In this document: piece after piece, positions 1-13,800 of the stretch | Numbering within the stretch: position 1 is the first letter of the stretch | Layout of the letters: each line of letters opens with the position of its first letter | Notes under the pieces: model-generated | Told to the model about the DNA's origin: nothing | Databases searched by the model: none | What the model saw: only the letters and a program-made list of their open reading frames with translations | Assembly: GCA_951640165.1 (NCBI GenBank) | Contig: OX621237.1 | Coordinates: forward strand, 6,200,001 to 6,264,000 | Reading direction: 5' to 3' | DNA length: 64,000 nt | Source of the DNA: Pseudoips prasinana | Lineage: Eukaryota > Arthropoda > Insecta > Lepidoptera > Nolidae | Position numbers and translations under genes: made by a program

Positions 1-1727
1 ACGCACCAAAGCAACGGCATAACGTAGTACCGACATTACCAACGTGAGTCAAGCCGTATCGGTGTTTAAGCAAACTGCTCTTACCGCACAAATTCATAAG
101 AGAGCTTGACTTCCGTCCCGCCTTAAAGTTACTCTGGTAAGTGGAATATTTAGACCTTCCACGAGACGACTGAGGTTCCTCATTCACGCGCTCTGAAATG
201 TTTCCTAGACATGTCATCACGCAAACTCTCATGCAATGCCAACTCCATTCTGTTATATGCAACATTCGATGTATGGGGCCGCGCGGCCAAGCATGCATCG
301 TCACACAAGCGAGCTTCATATATCTCGATAAGATGCCAAACAAAATTAACGCTATACCGCCAGAATAAACATTTATTATATCACTTTAAATATTTACATA
401 TTTGGGAACCAACTTAGTAAATGCGCGGAAGGTCTAGAGAGCGTATCGAAAATTTGGAAAAATAAGCTTTTTAATGAAATATATTTTGTACCACTCGATT
501 GAAATTGCAAACTACATAATAATATATGGCCAAATAAAGTATGAAGCATACATTTCCAGATCGGAGTGGTGGCTATAATCTATGCGATGCTGAAATCATA
601 CACATATAAAAAATAAATTGATTGTAAATATAAATAATTAAAATCGAAGCGTTCTACTAAACCAAAATTGGAAGAAGCGCCTTCATACTGAGATGTCGAG
701 TCGCAACCTAGCGGTTGTGTGTTCGTTTGTATGTATGTCTTAAGCAAAATGGAGTGCTGCTTTGTAATACTACTTAAAATAATATTACAGTAAACAGCAT
801 TACTTTGAGGAATTGAAAATTGGATATACATGTTTGTTTTATGTCTTTGATCAATGAACTAAACAAATCATGTGTAGTTTTCATATCCTCGTCATAAGAA
901 CATCGAAGGAAGAATATGGCTGATTTATTCTGATATCGAATGTATCCAACTAAAAACTTTTACTTTTTAGTATCAAAACAAATCACTCAATAATTATATC
1001 AATTCGTTTCATAAATTAATACAACATAGCTTTTTTATATAATTTAGATAGGTTGTATGTCGACTCCTTTGTAATTTATAAAAAGAATAGATTATTTAAA
1101 GACAGTGAAATACGAACAGAAATCAACTGAAACACGATCACCAAACGTTTAGGGATTGATCGGTTTGCTAGAACACAGAAAATTATAAACTAACCCAAAT
1201 CAATAAATCGAAAATAAGTAGGATGAATATGCGAGTCTTTTGATAGCAAAACAAATATATAGCTGCTTGATTCTCAAAATAACTGATCCATTTTTCTAAA
1301 ATGCTGATACTTTTCTCAAAATAGCTGATCCATTTTTCTAAATAACTGATCCATTTCTCAAAATAGCTGATAATTTTACAAAATTGCGGATCTATTCAAA
1401 ATGGTCGATCCAGTTCTGAAAATAACGGATATTTTTTTCAAAATAGCTATTTATTTTGAAATTGTTGATTTAAATTGTCACCATACACTGTTGTGTGGTT
1501 CCATTGTAATCACTTCCTTTTTATTTTCAATAATATTTTAATTTAATAATAGTTTGTTTGACTCGCAGAAAAAGTTTATTAGTAAGTCTAGTATGTTTTC
1601 ACTGTGTTTCTTCGAAGATTTCTTATTCAATTTCATTATCTTATAATAGTGGCATTGCAAAGCGATCGCCAGGTTAGTGCGAGCGAGAGGAGCGTTCGTT
1701 CTCGCAGGTGTGACAAAGATAACGTAC
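1..1727. other. Patronin intron 21 (3' part in window)
   Basis: AT-rich intron DNA without a coding signal that I can support. It contains a degenerate tandem array at 1,272-1,470 (listed separately). Short open frames here have no recognisable content. Confidence 0.6.
1272..1470. repeat. Degenerate tandem repeat, about 20-bp unit
   Basis: Roughly nine imperfect copies of a unit like CAAAATAGCTGATCCATTTT follow each other, with drift increasing toward the higher coordinate. This is a minisatellite-like array in the intron. Confidence 0.7.
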
Positions 1728-1817
1728 CTCGGGACGTTTTGCAAGAGCCGCGGCGGCCGAGCGGGCCGCTGGACGCGCTGCCCGGGGACATGGCGCCGCG
1801 CTCGTCTACGGGGGATT
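1728..1817 (-). CDS. Patronin: Patronin exon 21 (last visible), Ser/Gly-rich linker
   Basis: Twenty-nine full codons in 90 bases, phase 1 to 1 (residues 1396-1424). It reads SPVDER, then [18 protein letters not shown] and CKTSR, a known Patronin stretch just before the CKK domain. The acceptor is GGTGTTCAG and the donor GTACGT. The phase 1 end means the CKK exons continue below position 1. I saw nothing resembling a CKK exon in bases 1-1727. Confidence 0.87.
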
Positions 1818-4800
1818 CTGAACACCACCATACAAGTTTCACAAGCTTTCCATATTCATTTAGGAGTATGTTTATAACAATAAAACAGATAAAAAACAGT
1901 CAAAACTCATGCTTTAAAACAGTAAGTGAAACACGATAAAATTGTAAAAGCGCAAAGCGCTCTAAATTGCTCTTTTTTTTAGACCACCGATGCAAAACTA
2001 ATAGTGTATTAAGTATGTATGTCGTATGTGCATCTATTCATCTATATTTATAAGTTTATGAATCGGAGGTCCAATTTTTTACTGTTCTATTTAACAACAA
2101 AGACAGCTCCATATATATTCAGTAACAGAAGACATTTCTTAAGCAGCGGATACTACGAAAATTTACTACCACAGGTTAAGAAGAAAAATTAATTTATGGG
2201 AAACATAATCACCTCAGTGGATTCTTATCTAAAGTTGAAATAATGAAGGGTGTAAATTCCATATACTGAATAGGTATGTAGCCGTGTGGTAGGGCTGGGC
2301 TAGCCAGGCGTACGTACCGCGGTAGAGGCCGGCGCGCTCCGCCAGCGAGTCCTGCGAGCCGCGGTAATAGTCGCGCCGCATGGTGCCGCCCGCTACACAA
2401 CACACACGTCAAGCGCCCGCACCGCGCTACACTGAACTGTGCTGCCGGTGTCCTATCGCTCACTTGTGTAGGTCACACACACTCACAAATACTACAATAA
2501 CTTGAATTTTCTTGCAATGGTAGAATTCAAAATACGAAATTGTGGGGAAGAGAGTCAATTCTAAGATAAAAAAAAAACACTATAAAAATACTTTGGATTT
2601 AAAAAAAAAAATTGGGACGCCTGGCAGATGTGAAACATCGACATTATTTTTTAAAATTAATATGCAGAAAAGAACATATTTTGATATGAACTAAATATGT
2701 CATAATGATAAAATAAAATATTACGATTAATAATCGCACAGTCGATTGTTTTGTTTCACATCAAAAAAAACAAAAACGTGGCGACGCGTAGCTCCCCAGA
2801 AATCTTTTTTACGTGCGGCTATAGATGTTTCACATCAAAAATCAGTAAGTTATTATGCTTCAATAGATATTCTGAATCATGATTAGGTAATAATATGACG
2901 TAAGATAGTCAAGTTCATCTTTGACTAATAACAAGTAGCAAAGGTGTTAATGGATTGTATAAATAAGATACGACTAAACTAGCTTGCAGCTAACAAAATT
3001 TTGGTTTTTTTTTCCATTGAGGAAGTAACTTTGGACAGGGAAAACGATTGCTAAATATTACGTGTATTGTGACCAACGAGTAAGCAAGACATAATATTTC
3101 GCTACATACAAGTCTTAAAAACTTCATAACAGCAGCAAGTTCAGTATAACACATGATAGTGAAGGCTGGTCCATGCATGCCAGTCGGCAAATCAAATATA
3201 TAAACAGACAGTGCCGGATCTTAAGACCATGATATGTCCTACGCTATTAGCATGGCAATATAAACTAATCTCTCGACTGCGTTAAACCAATAGATATCAA
3301 GAGTATTGTGTCGATTAAAGAACGTAAACGTATAACGCCGTCAAAAAAGTTCCCTAAGATATAAAGCAATAAAAAAATTATAGGAGATTTCAGAAAATCT
3401 TATTTGAATATTTATTTTTCAAGATTGCGACTTAACAATAGTAAAAAATGATGATTACTTCGTTCTCTAAGAGCGACACTGTTTATAATTCCAGTCCATT
3501 TACAATTAAATATTTCAAGTATTAATTCTCCACAAATAGATGAATTTCATAAATATTGTATTAAGTAACTTAATACACAATAACGTCATTAAAGATCAAA
3601 CAAATCAAGGACAAACATATATTTTTTTAAATAAGGAATACATTGTATTGACATCACTATACAGAATCCACGAAATGGTTCAAAAAATTTGAGTCTATAC
3701 TGCAGTGCACTAGAGCAGCCAAATAACTGACGCCCGCCATAGCTATAAGCGAGGATATATATATATATATATATATGACATATTGTCGCGGTTGAAAAAC
3801 TCCTAATAATGAAGATCCGGCACTGTGAACAGGGACAAGCAAGTGCTGCTTCTTATTAAGGGAAGCAAACAAAAATTAACACAAGTGTTCCGTACTGTGG
3901 TTTGGTAGCGTATAAGAGAATAGTAAATTTTGAAAAAATCATTCAAATATTGTTAAATAACTTTGTTTACTAAAGTTATGTGCTACGTACTAGCACAATA
4001 AGGCTTTAGTATATAGTACATAACGTTTACAAATATAAACTCGTTATATTTAATAGTCGTTAATGTACGGTCGAATTCAAAAGTGCAGTAGCACGTATAC
4101 GATAATATTCTTGCCCAGCAGTGATACGTATATTTCGCCTACTAACTAGTAACGTAATAGTTATATAGTTCAATAGAATTTAAATAATCTTATGTCACTG
4201 TGTCTGTAAACATAATTAGTATTTTTAATGAATCTGTCACAATATTAAAGATAAAGCCTAAATTGTTGACTTTAACTAATATTCTTTAACGCTTAAAATG
4301 GCCCCCATTATTACATACATTGGAAAAGCAGCTTTCCAGCTAATGCAAGTTTAATTAATATGATTATTCTGCAGCAAAAAGTTCCTGTTTATGCATTTCA
4401 ATTCAGGAAATACGGTTTAGCTAGTAATTTTATTTGGTTTGCGTGATACTTTAACGTGTCGAACGATTCTATAATATATTTTTTGTTTATTAACTATTCT
4501 TAGTATATGTTGTGTTTAGTTTAGCTTATCATGGTAAATTTGTGTAATACGATACATCTTCTTACTAAGTGGAATACTAATGCAATCTGAATATCTATCC
4601 ATTGCTTCGTGATACTGCTACTAGACTTTTAAACCCAACCGTATTTTGGAAAGTTGATAGTGTAAATGTATTCATACTGTTTAGTGTGCGTTATAAATTC
4701 TGATCTAAGTCAGTGCACAAAAATAACAACATTACGTGCTAAGACATCAATATACCGATATAAAGATAATGTGGCCAGCGTTGAAAAAAAATGCGACCTG

Positions 4801-7800
4801 AGTTCCGGGGACTCGTGCTAGATTTAGAGTCAAGAGGAATACAATTTTGCAGATTCGCGGGAGTTGATTTCATTAACCACGAAGTCGCAACTTTGAGCAT
4901 GGACGCTATCGTTGAAATTACATTCATTCAGCACAAATAATACAAAATTTTCAAATTAAATTTAAGGAATAAAGATAAATACGTAGTTAAAATATATCGT
5001 TTCGTAACGCAGACATTAATAATTAATAAGTTGAAGCAATTACTTTCATTTAGATAATACTGAGAGACCGATTATGGCAAGAACACGGTTCTCAACCAGC
5101 AATTTTACAAATTTTGGTGACAGCCGTCTTCAAGCATCCTTGTAACGTTGAAGGGAATTGATAAGATTGGTATCGAGAATTTTTGATCAACGGGGTAAGA
5201 AGTAAATGCCGGGTTTATATGGCTGCGGAGGGCGCACGTACCGGGCAGGTTGGTGGCGGACGGCTGCTTGGTGGCCAGCATGCCCTCGGCGGCGTGCAGC
5301 GCGGAGCTGTCCACGTGGATGGTCTTGGGCCGCGCGCGCGACGCGCCGGGCCGCCCGCGCAGGCGCGCCGGCCCCACCGGCGCCGGCGCGCTGCCGCCCT
5401 TCAGCACCTCCAGGAACTCCGACTTGTCCAGTACCTTGCCCTGCAAGTGTTACGCAACTTATCATACAAGGGGAAACGACGATAAATACACATACATCAT
5501 ACTTACTTATCGTATGGGCAATGATTACCCTGGTGTCAGAGTTGTTATAGCCGCCCAGTAGGCCTCTGTCATGGCTTAACGACTGTTGCCTAATGACTAC
5601 AACCGAGACCGACAGCTTAACGTGCCTTCAGAACACATAAATTATAATTACTATTTATAAAACATATAACCAACTTCAAAACTTTTTTCTTAGATACGAC
5701 CGATTTTAACAATATGAGACCATTATGTAAGCATTCCCTATCAAATAGAAATGACGTAATAGCAAACATATATACAACAAAATAACACACAATTGAATTG
5801 ATAGCTTCCTAATTTTAAAGTCTTTTAAAAAAGACACATGAGGTCTGTAAACGATTACAATAGGTGGGAGAAAAAGTCTCTTCGCATTTAAAGAAAAAAT
5901 TCAAAACATATTTAATATAGTTAGTTTACATTTAACTAAAGTTTGTAGATACCATTTTGTTCAATAACTTCTTGCGATCTTGTAGGTAGGGACATAATCC
6001 CATTGCTGTAGAAATTTTGGGCCTTCTGATCAAAATACCGCGACAAGTGGTTTTGGTAGTCCTCTCGTGATATTAACCTAACACTGCCTAAAGAATTCTG
6101 AAAAGACCGAAACAGGTGGAAATCTGAAGGTGCAAGGTCAGGACTATACGGTGGATGCATTAACACCTCCCAGCAAAACTCTGTTAATTTCTGCTGAGTG
6201 GCTAAAGATGTGTGAGGTCTAGCGTTATCATGATGAAAAACCACACCCCTTCTCTTGATTAATTCCGGCCGCTTACTCTCAACTTCTTGCTTAAATCTCA
6301 TCAGTTGTTCGCAGTAGAGTTCAGAATCTATGGTCCTGCCTGGTGGTAACAGGTCATAATGAATAATGCCCTTCTAGTCCCACCTCACACACAGCATCAC
6401 CTTGTTGGGAGTTAGCCCGGGTTTCGCCACAGTCGTGAAGCCTGACCGGCCTTTGACCACGACCTTTTTCGCACGTTCTTGTCGTATGTGATCCACTTTA
6501 CATCACCAGTTATTCATCATCATCATCATCATCATCATATCAGCCGAAAGACGTCCACTGCTGGACAAAGGCCTCCCCCAAAGATCTCCACAATTGCCGG
6601 TCTTGTGCTATTCGCATCCAGCATTTTCCAGCGACCCGCACAAGATCATCGGTCCATCTTGTAGGGGGCCTGCCCACGCTGCGTCTTCCGGTTCGTGGTC
6701 GCCACTCGAGAACCTTTCTGCCTCAACGGCCGTCGGCTCTACGAGCTATGTGCCCTGCCCACTGCCACTTCAACTTGGCAATTCTTCGGGCTATGTCGGT
6801 GACTTTGGTTCGCCTGCGGATTTCGACATTTCTGATGCGATCCCGCAGGGAAACTCCGAGCATAGCCCTCTCCATTGCTCTTTGGGTGACCTTGAGCCTT
6901 CTAATAAGGCCCATGGTGAGCGACCACGTCTCTGTTCCGGTTATTAGCTTCTTCAAAAATGGTTCGGTTTCATTACGTTGTAATAAAGAAACACAACACA
7001 ACACTAATGAGTACACGGTTCATTAGGTTTCTTTCAGTGAGCTTGTGAGGTACCCAAATATCGAGCTCTTTTGTGTACCCAGTTTTTTTCAAATGCGCCA
7101 AAACTGTTTTGTGGTCAATTCCCAGTTCCTCAGCTACGTCGTAACTACAGATATGCCGATCTTGCTCCACTTTTAAAATAATGGCATCCACGGATAAAAT
7201 TATCCGTAATAGGGCGACCACAGCGACGTGCATCTTTGACATAAAAATTTCAGGATTGAACACGATTAAACCAAATTTGTGCTACTTTCACATATCTGCA
7301 CTAGGTCCATAAATTATTTTCGCGAATTGCGTTGCATTTTTACCTTTTTTGTAGTAAACTTTTAAAATGTATCGAATTTCTTCATTAGATTCTCTCATCT
7401 TGACAGTACGAAAAACAAATGAAAATCACACATTTTCCTAATATGAATTTGGAATTATGTTCTCTAAAATTTAAACTTTCAATGATAACAAAACCAGCCA
7501 GATACAAATAGTAGGCAAAGAGATTTTATGATAAGTTCATACATACTATAATGCGAAAAGACTTTTTTCATCATCCCGAGGCCGAAAGTTTGAATTTCTT
7601 CTCTTGTTTGCGGGAAGAAAGATGCATATTTCAGACTGCTCACAATTAGTGACAGTTTATCATTCCGAGGCGGAAAGTTAAAGTTTTCTTCCCGTTATCT
7701 ATTTGACATAACTCATTACCATGGTAACCGTGCAGTTGTTATTTCAAGCCCATATTATTATACACGCGGCAATAACATCATTTAATAATAATAAAATAAA

Positions 7801-10800
7801 ATAATATTTATCTAAGAGTCAAATTTTCTGATTCTGATAAAAATTACATCAAAAATATACATAGAAAAACCTTGTGTATAAAAAATAAGTGAATACAGCT
7901 GTGTAAAAAAAACCTGACAATGAATTCATCGGATTATTCAAGTGACGACTCTGAAGATGAAGAAGTGCGACGAAACATTGCTGCGGAAGCTGCGGAAATA
8001 ACTCAAAATTTAGCACCCTCCAAATCGGTACAGCGATATAAAAATTGTTACAATCAATTTATTGCTTGGAAGAAATTGCATCGTTTATAAAATTGATGAA
8101 GACCTTTTACTTATATACAATGTCATTAAACTTTCGGTCCTGGTATGATGAAAAATAGTATACGCGCCACGGGAAGATAGCAGGACTTTTCGACCCACGC
8201 TTATGTCAAGTCTTTTAATAATTTTTTTTTTTCGTCTGGGGGGGCTTCGCCCCCCCGACCCGCACCGGGGCTGCGCCCCGGACCCCACCGGGGCTTCGCC
8301 CCGACCCCCCCGATATGAATAATTTGAACTATATTCGTAACAAGAAATGTCCTACTTTCCTCCCTTGGGACGTAATGTACTCTCAATGAATAATTTGAAC
8401 TACATTCGTTTTACTTATATACAATGTCATTAAACTTTCGGTCCTGGTATGATGAAAAATAGTATACGCGCCACGGGAAGATAGCAGGACTTTTCGACCC
8501 ACGCTTTTGTCACCCTCGCCTTCGGCTCGGGTGACAATATCGCGCGGGTTGAAATGTCCTACTTTCCTCCCTTGGGGCGTAATGTACTATTGCCCAACCT
8601 AATATTTCGTTTTTACATGATCCGTCGGGTGAAGCGCGTTGGGAAGGGATTCGTTTTATAACCGGGTATACCTTAGGACAACGTAATTAAGACTAGACTA
8701 GTCGCTGTGTATGTGTTTGACATATCATTGGTGATAGTCCAATTTCGCGTTACTAAAAATGTTTGCTACGCATTCATAGTTATTTACTGATCGATTTTGT
8801 CATGGTGGGGACTTTTTCAGTCCTTCCACTACCAATCGCCAATTTCTGGGAAGTGCCCAGATCGTCCCTACCGTCTCATCCATCAATTAGACTAGTCGTC
8901 TAGAGGCCCTTAGAGGGCGCACATACCTCTCGCTCCGCCTCCTCGACGGCCTTCTTGAACTTGTACTGCTGCAGGATGGCCTCCCGGCGCCGCGCCTGCT
9001 CCTCCTTGCGCGCCAGCTTGAGCTCCAGCGCCGCGTCGTCCCGCGCCTTGCGCGCCGCCGCCGCCGCCTCGGCCCGCGCCCGCGCCTCGTCCGCGCGCTG
9101 CCGCCGCTGCAGCGACAGCAGCATTATGCGCTCCTTCTTGCGTTCCATTTCTTCCGCTGAGTTCTGTAATAGTCGATTCCCATTTGTTATTATTAATCAT
9201 TAAAAAAATAAAACAAAAACGAGTATGCTCGACTGATGTAAAACTTCATATGTAACTGGTTATGAGTGTAAGAGAAAAAGGAAATGTGTGCTCGCGCATC
9301 TTTCTATCTTCACTAACTTATATCTCTCAACTTTCGTTTACCTTGACCGCTCACACTTTTCGTTACGCTCTCGTCATGCATTCAACAGCTTACGCAGGAA
9401 GTCCAACATTTTCTTTTAAAAATAAACATATTCGCACACACCATAATTAACTTCTCTTAATTCAAATTGATATGAAACCATATATTTATATTTATGTCTA
9501 TGGGCCCTTTCATTAGCGCGTTTATTTATATATGTTTTAATATATATTATCTTGTATTTATTATATACATAACTAGCGGCCCGGTACGTGCTTCGCTACG
9601 CTTTTAAGTATTATTAAAAATTGTTTATATGGGAGTATAGAAAGATGTTGATTCTACACTTTTTCAAGACTTTTTTTAAATTTTCTCTACGTACAAACCT
9701 TCCCTGGACTTCCCCGAATAATTCAAGACCAAAATTAGCTAAATCGGTAAAGGCGTTGTTGAGTTATAACATTACAACGAAAAGTGGCATTGATTTTTAT
9801 ATATATATAGATTATCTTTTCCCTCTGTAGATCTAGTTCACCAATATCATATTCCTCAGTATTCTAACCACCATTGGTATTTTTCTATTCATTCTATTTT
9901 AAAATGTTACTTACTTCTAGACTTACAAGGGTGGGATGAGCGTGAAGCTATAAAATCATGGCATTGTTAACAACGCCATCATCTTACCAATTCAACAGAC
10001 AAAACATAATGTAATTCAATTTAAATTCTTTACCTATTTATTATGTATTTTATGTTTGTAAAACCGAAGAAAAACAAGTTCACGTGCCCATTATTCAGAA
10101 AAATTACTTGTCATACATAGATTTGTTAAAAAATTACACTGATGTTCCCATATCATCAACTAACGCAAATAACCAACAGCATCAAACTCTACAAAAACCC
10201 ACAAAATGATCAAAAAATGCCCACATCAATAAAATACTAGAATATCTAACCTGTTATTGCTGAAATAAACTGTATTGCAAGACAAAATCAATACCCACCG
10301 GGTCAGGATTCATCTCCCCAATGACTAAAGCAGCAGGTTCGACGTTGTTGACTCTGGAGGGTCGGTCTGTAGGAGGCGTTTCCCTGCGCTCGGAAACGTC
10401 GCTAGACCTCAACTGTTCCAGCCCCGAACTCCGATGAACCACGAACTCTTCCTCCGACGCTTGACGCGCCAATCTTTCACTCCACGTACTTTCAGGACTT
10501 CGTTCTGGACTTTGATATTCAGATGTTTCTTTTTTAGGTGAACCTCTTTTCGCTCGTAATGGTGGCTTCGGCCGCTTTGGTTGCTCGTTATCGAACGATA
10601 TATAGAACCCTTTTTCATTACTTTCATTAACTTCCTCTCTATCAAGTTGCTGAAAGGAATTTCTACCGAGAGATGGTCTGGTAGGTGAGGGAATCCGGTA
10701 AGTCCGCGTCCCGGAAGAGATGTTTAGTCGGTTGATACCTTGGCGTAACGCATCATCTTCCGCGTTACCTATGAAGGAAATGTTTTGAGGTTCCATATCG

Positions 10801-13800
10801 TCCGGCACCGTATGCGTCGATTGTTGTCGCACAGGTTGTTGTTGAAGTTGTTGTAAACTAACAGGCTCGGGTCTTCTCGTCACTTCGGGGAGCGACCCTT
10901 GTCTCTGTGGTGTCTTCGCCCGTCGCTGCGGACTCGCCGCTAAAGGCGGAGATTGTGTTCCATATTGGTTGCAGTTTATCACAGTGTAGCTTAAATGGTT
11001 TTGGGGTTCCCCAGGGTTTTCCCGTAAGTTCTCCCGAACGTTGTCATTGCCGTTTTGATATCGGTCGTTGTAGTGCACTTGGAAAGGTTGGGACCCTCTC
11101 TCGTGCAGCACAAAGCCTTGAGGTTGCCAGCGTTCAGGAGGCTGTGGTGAGGGTGACTTCCACGTTCGCTGTGGAGGTTCCGGCGTTGTAGGTGCAAACT
11201 GTTGGTTTTGCTGATGTAACTGGAAACACAATATATATTGTTACAAAATCGTTTCAGTAGTGTTTAGTCAGCTTTATACATTAGTGTTACCTCCACCGAA
11301 GGTATCCCATAATATTGCTGTAAGCTCTTTGGAAGCTTGTGATTCTGTCATGATGGTGTCCATGTCAGTTTAAAACACGGACTTAAAATATGGTGCTTGC
11401 CGTGTAAGTCGAATAACTATTGAAAATATAAAGGTACTCACAAACTGACTAACATTACCAACCATTTTCCGCAATACGTCATAAAATTTCTAAAATACGA
11501 AAATGCGAAATAAAATATTGTTAACGCGTTTCAAGTTCTACTTTAAGTGAAGTACAACCGACCTGCCACCCGCGCATGTCATTGTCGTGCTGCTGCTGTT
11601 GCTGCGCGTGCTGTGCCCACGTGCGTCTCACCGGCGCCGCATCGTGCAGATAAAACTGTTGCTGAGATTGTCTATAGTCTTGCTCTATGTCCCTATATTG
11701 ATATGGTTGTTGTTGGGGCTGCTGGTAATTTTGTTGCTGTTGTGGCTGGTAATTGGGTTGCTGTTGTTGTTGCTCGTAGTAATATTGTTGCTGGAAATCT
11801 CTGGGTATGTGCGGCGTGGAGCCGAAGCCGGCGTTGAGGCCGGGCCGCGACACATTGTGCTGTGAGCTGAATTGGCTGTGCTGCAATGTTATGCGGGAAT
11901 CAGCGTCGTGAGGCGATATGGCGCACATTTCACTTATGTTTTGGCGAATTTAACAAGAACTTATGTACAGGACTTAATGGAACTCAAAGTGTAACATTGT
12001 AATATACTAACAGGCTGGGATAGCAAGGCATTATGTACTTAAGACTCTAATGCCTGCGACTAATAAAATCATGGAGTTATTCCAGCACGTGATTAAATAG
12101 ACAAGTTTCTGAAATGTAATTCAGTAAATGCAATCTGATGACTAATTACGCGTACTCTGTCAAGCTCGCCAGCAATCTTCTCCATTACATTACATTATTA
12201 CTGTTTTTAAAGAGATAGAACCGACTTCCATTTTCTATAGGTCAGCCGATTGAAACAGAATGTATATAAGACCATTCCGAAAGCATTCCCTATCGAATAA
12301 TGTCGCACAAACAACGGAGAAACGTGTTACATACAAAAAAAAATACCTAAAGTAGCCGAATTAATAAAAGGAACTTATTAATTCGGCTACTTTAGGTATT
12401 TTTTCTCTTTTGAATTTAGTTAAAAATTCGTGTAAATTTAGTTTTACAGATTATTATATGTTTTAAAACAAAAACCAAACAATCCGATTCTGATTCATAT
12501 TATTCAACTGAGGTATATCTGTAGTACTAATATTTAACTGCAATTCGTAATTTAAAAGTAACGATCCTATCATTATTCGCTATCACCACAAAATTAAGCA
12601 AATTACTGATCCGTAAACTGAAATTTTGTACAAACTTTTCGATATTCTCGCGCTGTTGTAAAATCAAAACAAAATTCCCGTCCACGCCCAACGTGCCCCA
12701 ATAGTTATTTTGACGCAAAATTATAAATATCTTAAACATACGACCAGATTTAATGTCGAGATAATTGATAGAACCTCAACCTATACCTTCATAAGTTCCA
12801 TTAAGTATACAAACAATTTCAGACATTTTGCTCCCATTTAGAATGAAAGCGATAAAGAATCTGTCTTAATGCCTGTTTTTTCTAGCTCTGAGCTCAACAT
12901 TTAGATCCCGTAATATTTGTGAAATGTGGCCTTCTTATAATGCTGGTGAATGAGTGATTAAGTGAAATAAAGCTTTTTTTAATTACAATCCAAACTGTTT
13001 AGCATACAGTTATTAGGAAATTAATATTTTCATTTGTACATGATATTACATCTCTTCTATTTTAAACGAGCACACAACAGAGAGTAAATCGTAAACAGAT
13101 TATTAAACAGGGTTATTGATGTTAAAGAACAAACCAAGAATGTAAGTAGCATCCCGAATAGTAGATCTACATTTATTAATGTGCTATAATTGTATTTAGA
13201 ATACTCCCACATATAAAATACAACAAGTGTTAGATACGCAAGAAGCGCCATCTACCCATATAGAGGGTTACTTGTAAAACACCAACAACCTCGCAACAGT
13301 AGACAGCTACCACCATAAGCAACAACTTTAGTTCTACTAGTTCGGACATAACTCAATACATGAAAAAAAATTTTTTTTTTAAATTTTATTGTACTGTTGT
13401 TACATTTGTAGGTCTATGTTTCATTCATAAACGAAATAACGACGCGCGAAAAGCTAAGTTAGCGCGCGTGTGAGCGTCTTTGCGATACTCGTAGAGTAAT
13501 AAACATTGAAGGGGGAAATTAAAATATTATTTATTTTTGTATAAAAATTAAATCTAAAAAATTAACAAAAGTTGTCGCTTATGGCGTTAACAATCAAGTA
13601 CTGCGTGGTTGTTGGTGTTTTAGAAGTAAGCCAGTATATGAATAATTTGTAGATCGTACATAAGTTTATATATAAATTAATCCTGTAAAAATATGTGGAC
13701 AAGATAGCACTTTTTGGAAACAGGCAAACGTGTTTGCCGTTGCGTATTTCCCAAACGAGTGTACTACAATTGGTTATGGAGATTTGAGTTCCAAAATATT

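Larger units (their letters stand above)
2393..5241. other. Patronin intron 19
   Basis: AT-rich intron of 2.8 kb. It holds two possible small inverted-repeat elements (2,627-2,836 and 3,208-3,826) and a (TA)n run near 3,757-3,777. Nothing else was recognised. Confidence 0.6.
5862..7573 (-). mobile_element. mariner-family transposon, inactivated, interrupted by a retroelement
   Basis: A DNA transposon of the Tc1/mariner superfamily. Imperfect terminal inverted repeats with the core AAAAAGTCTNTTCGCAT lie at both ends. Excluding the 0.42-kb insertion its length is about 1.29 kb, normal for mariner. The transposase runs from the high to the low coordinate. The DDD-type motif context [10 protein letters not shown] and [16 protein letters not shown] sits near 6.1-6.25 kb, and the N-terminal DNA-binding part is at 7.0-7.4 kb. 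Stops and frame changes break the gene; it is a relic. Confidence 0.92.
7565..8600 (+). mobile_element. Crypton-like fragment with duplicated GC hairpin block
   Basis: The region directly follows the mariner end. It holds a short open frame resembling the N terminus of insect Crypton tyrosine recombinases, paired copies of a CCGAGGCNGAAAGTT motif (7,577 and 7,666), a cluster of GC hairpins, and a 98-bp perfect direct repeat. Boundaries are uncertain. It could be a degenerate Crypton or an unclassified element. Confidence 0.45.
5441..8926. other. Patronin intron 18, filled with mobile elements
   Basis: Almost the whole intron is accounted for by a 5S-type SINE fragment, a mariner with a nested retroelement, a Crypton-like fragment with hairpins, and a short stretch at 8.6-8.9 kb flanked by direct TAGACTAGTCG copies (about 8,696 and 8,889). 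Confidence 0.7.
9164..10298. other. Patronin intron 17
   Basis: AT-rich intron with two dispersed-repeat segments (9,240-9,410 and 9,560-9,830). Nothing else was recognised. Confidence 0.65.

Noticed and set aside
5183..5561. Plus-strand Arg/Ala/Gly-rich frames opposite exon 19
   Set aside because: GC-rich antisense shadows; the minus-strand exon carries the PKTIHVDS motif and correct splice sites.
6479..7026. Several plus-strand frames around 6.5-7.0 kb
   Set aside because: They are antisense to the mariner and RTE-like fragments.
11547..11865. Leu- and Val-rich plus-strand frames that look like membrane proteins
   Set aside because: These are antisense of the Gln-rich exon 16 (CTG/TTG from CAG/CAA).
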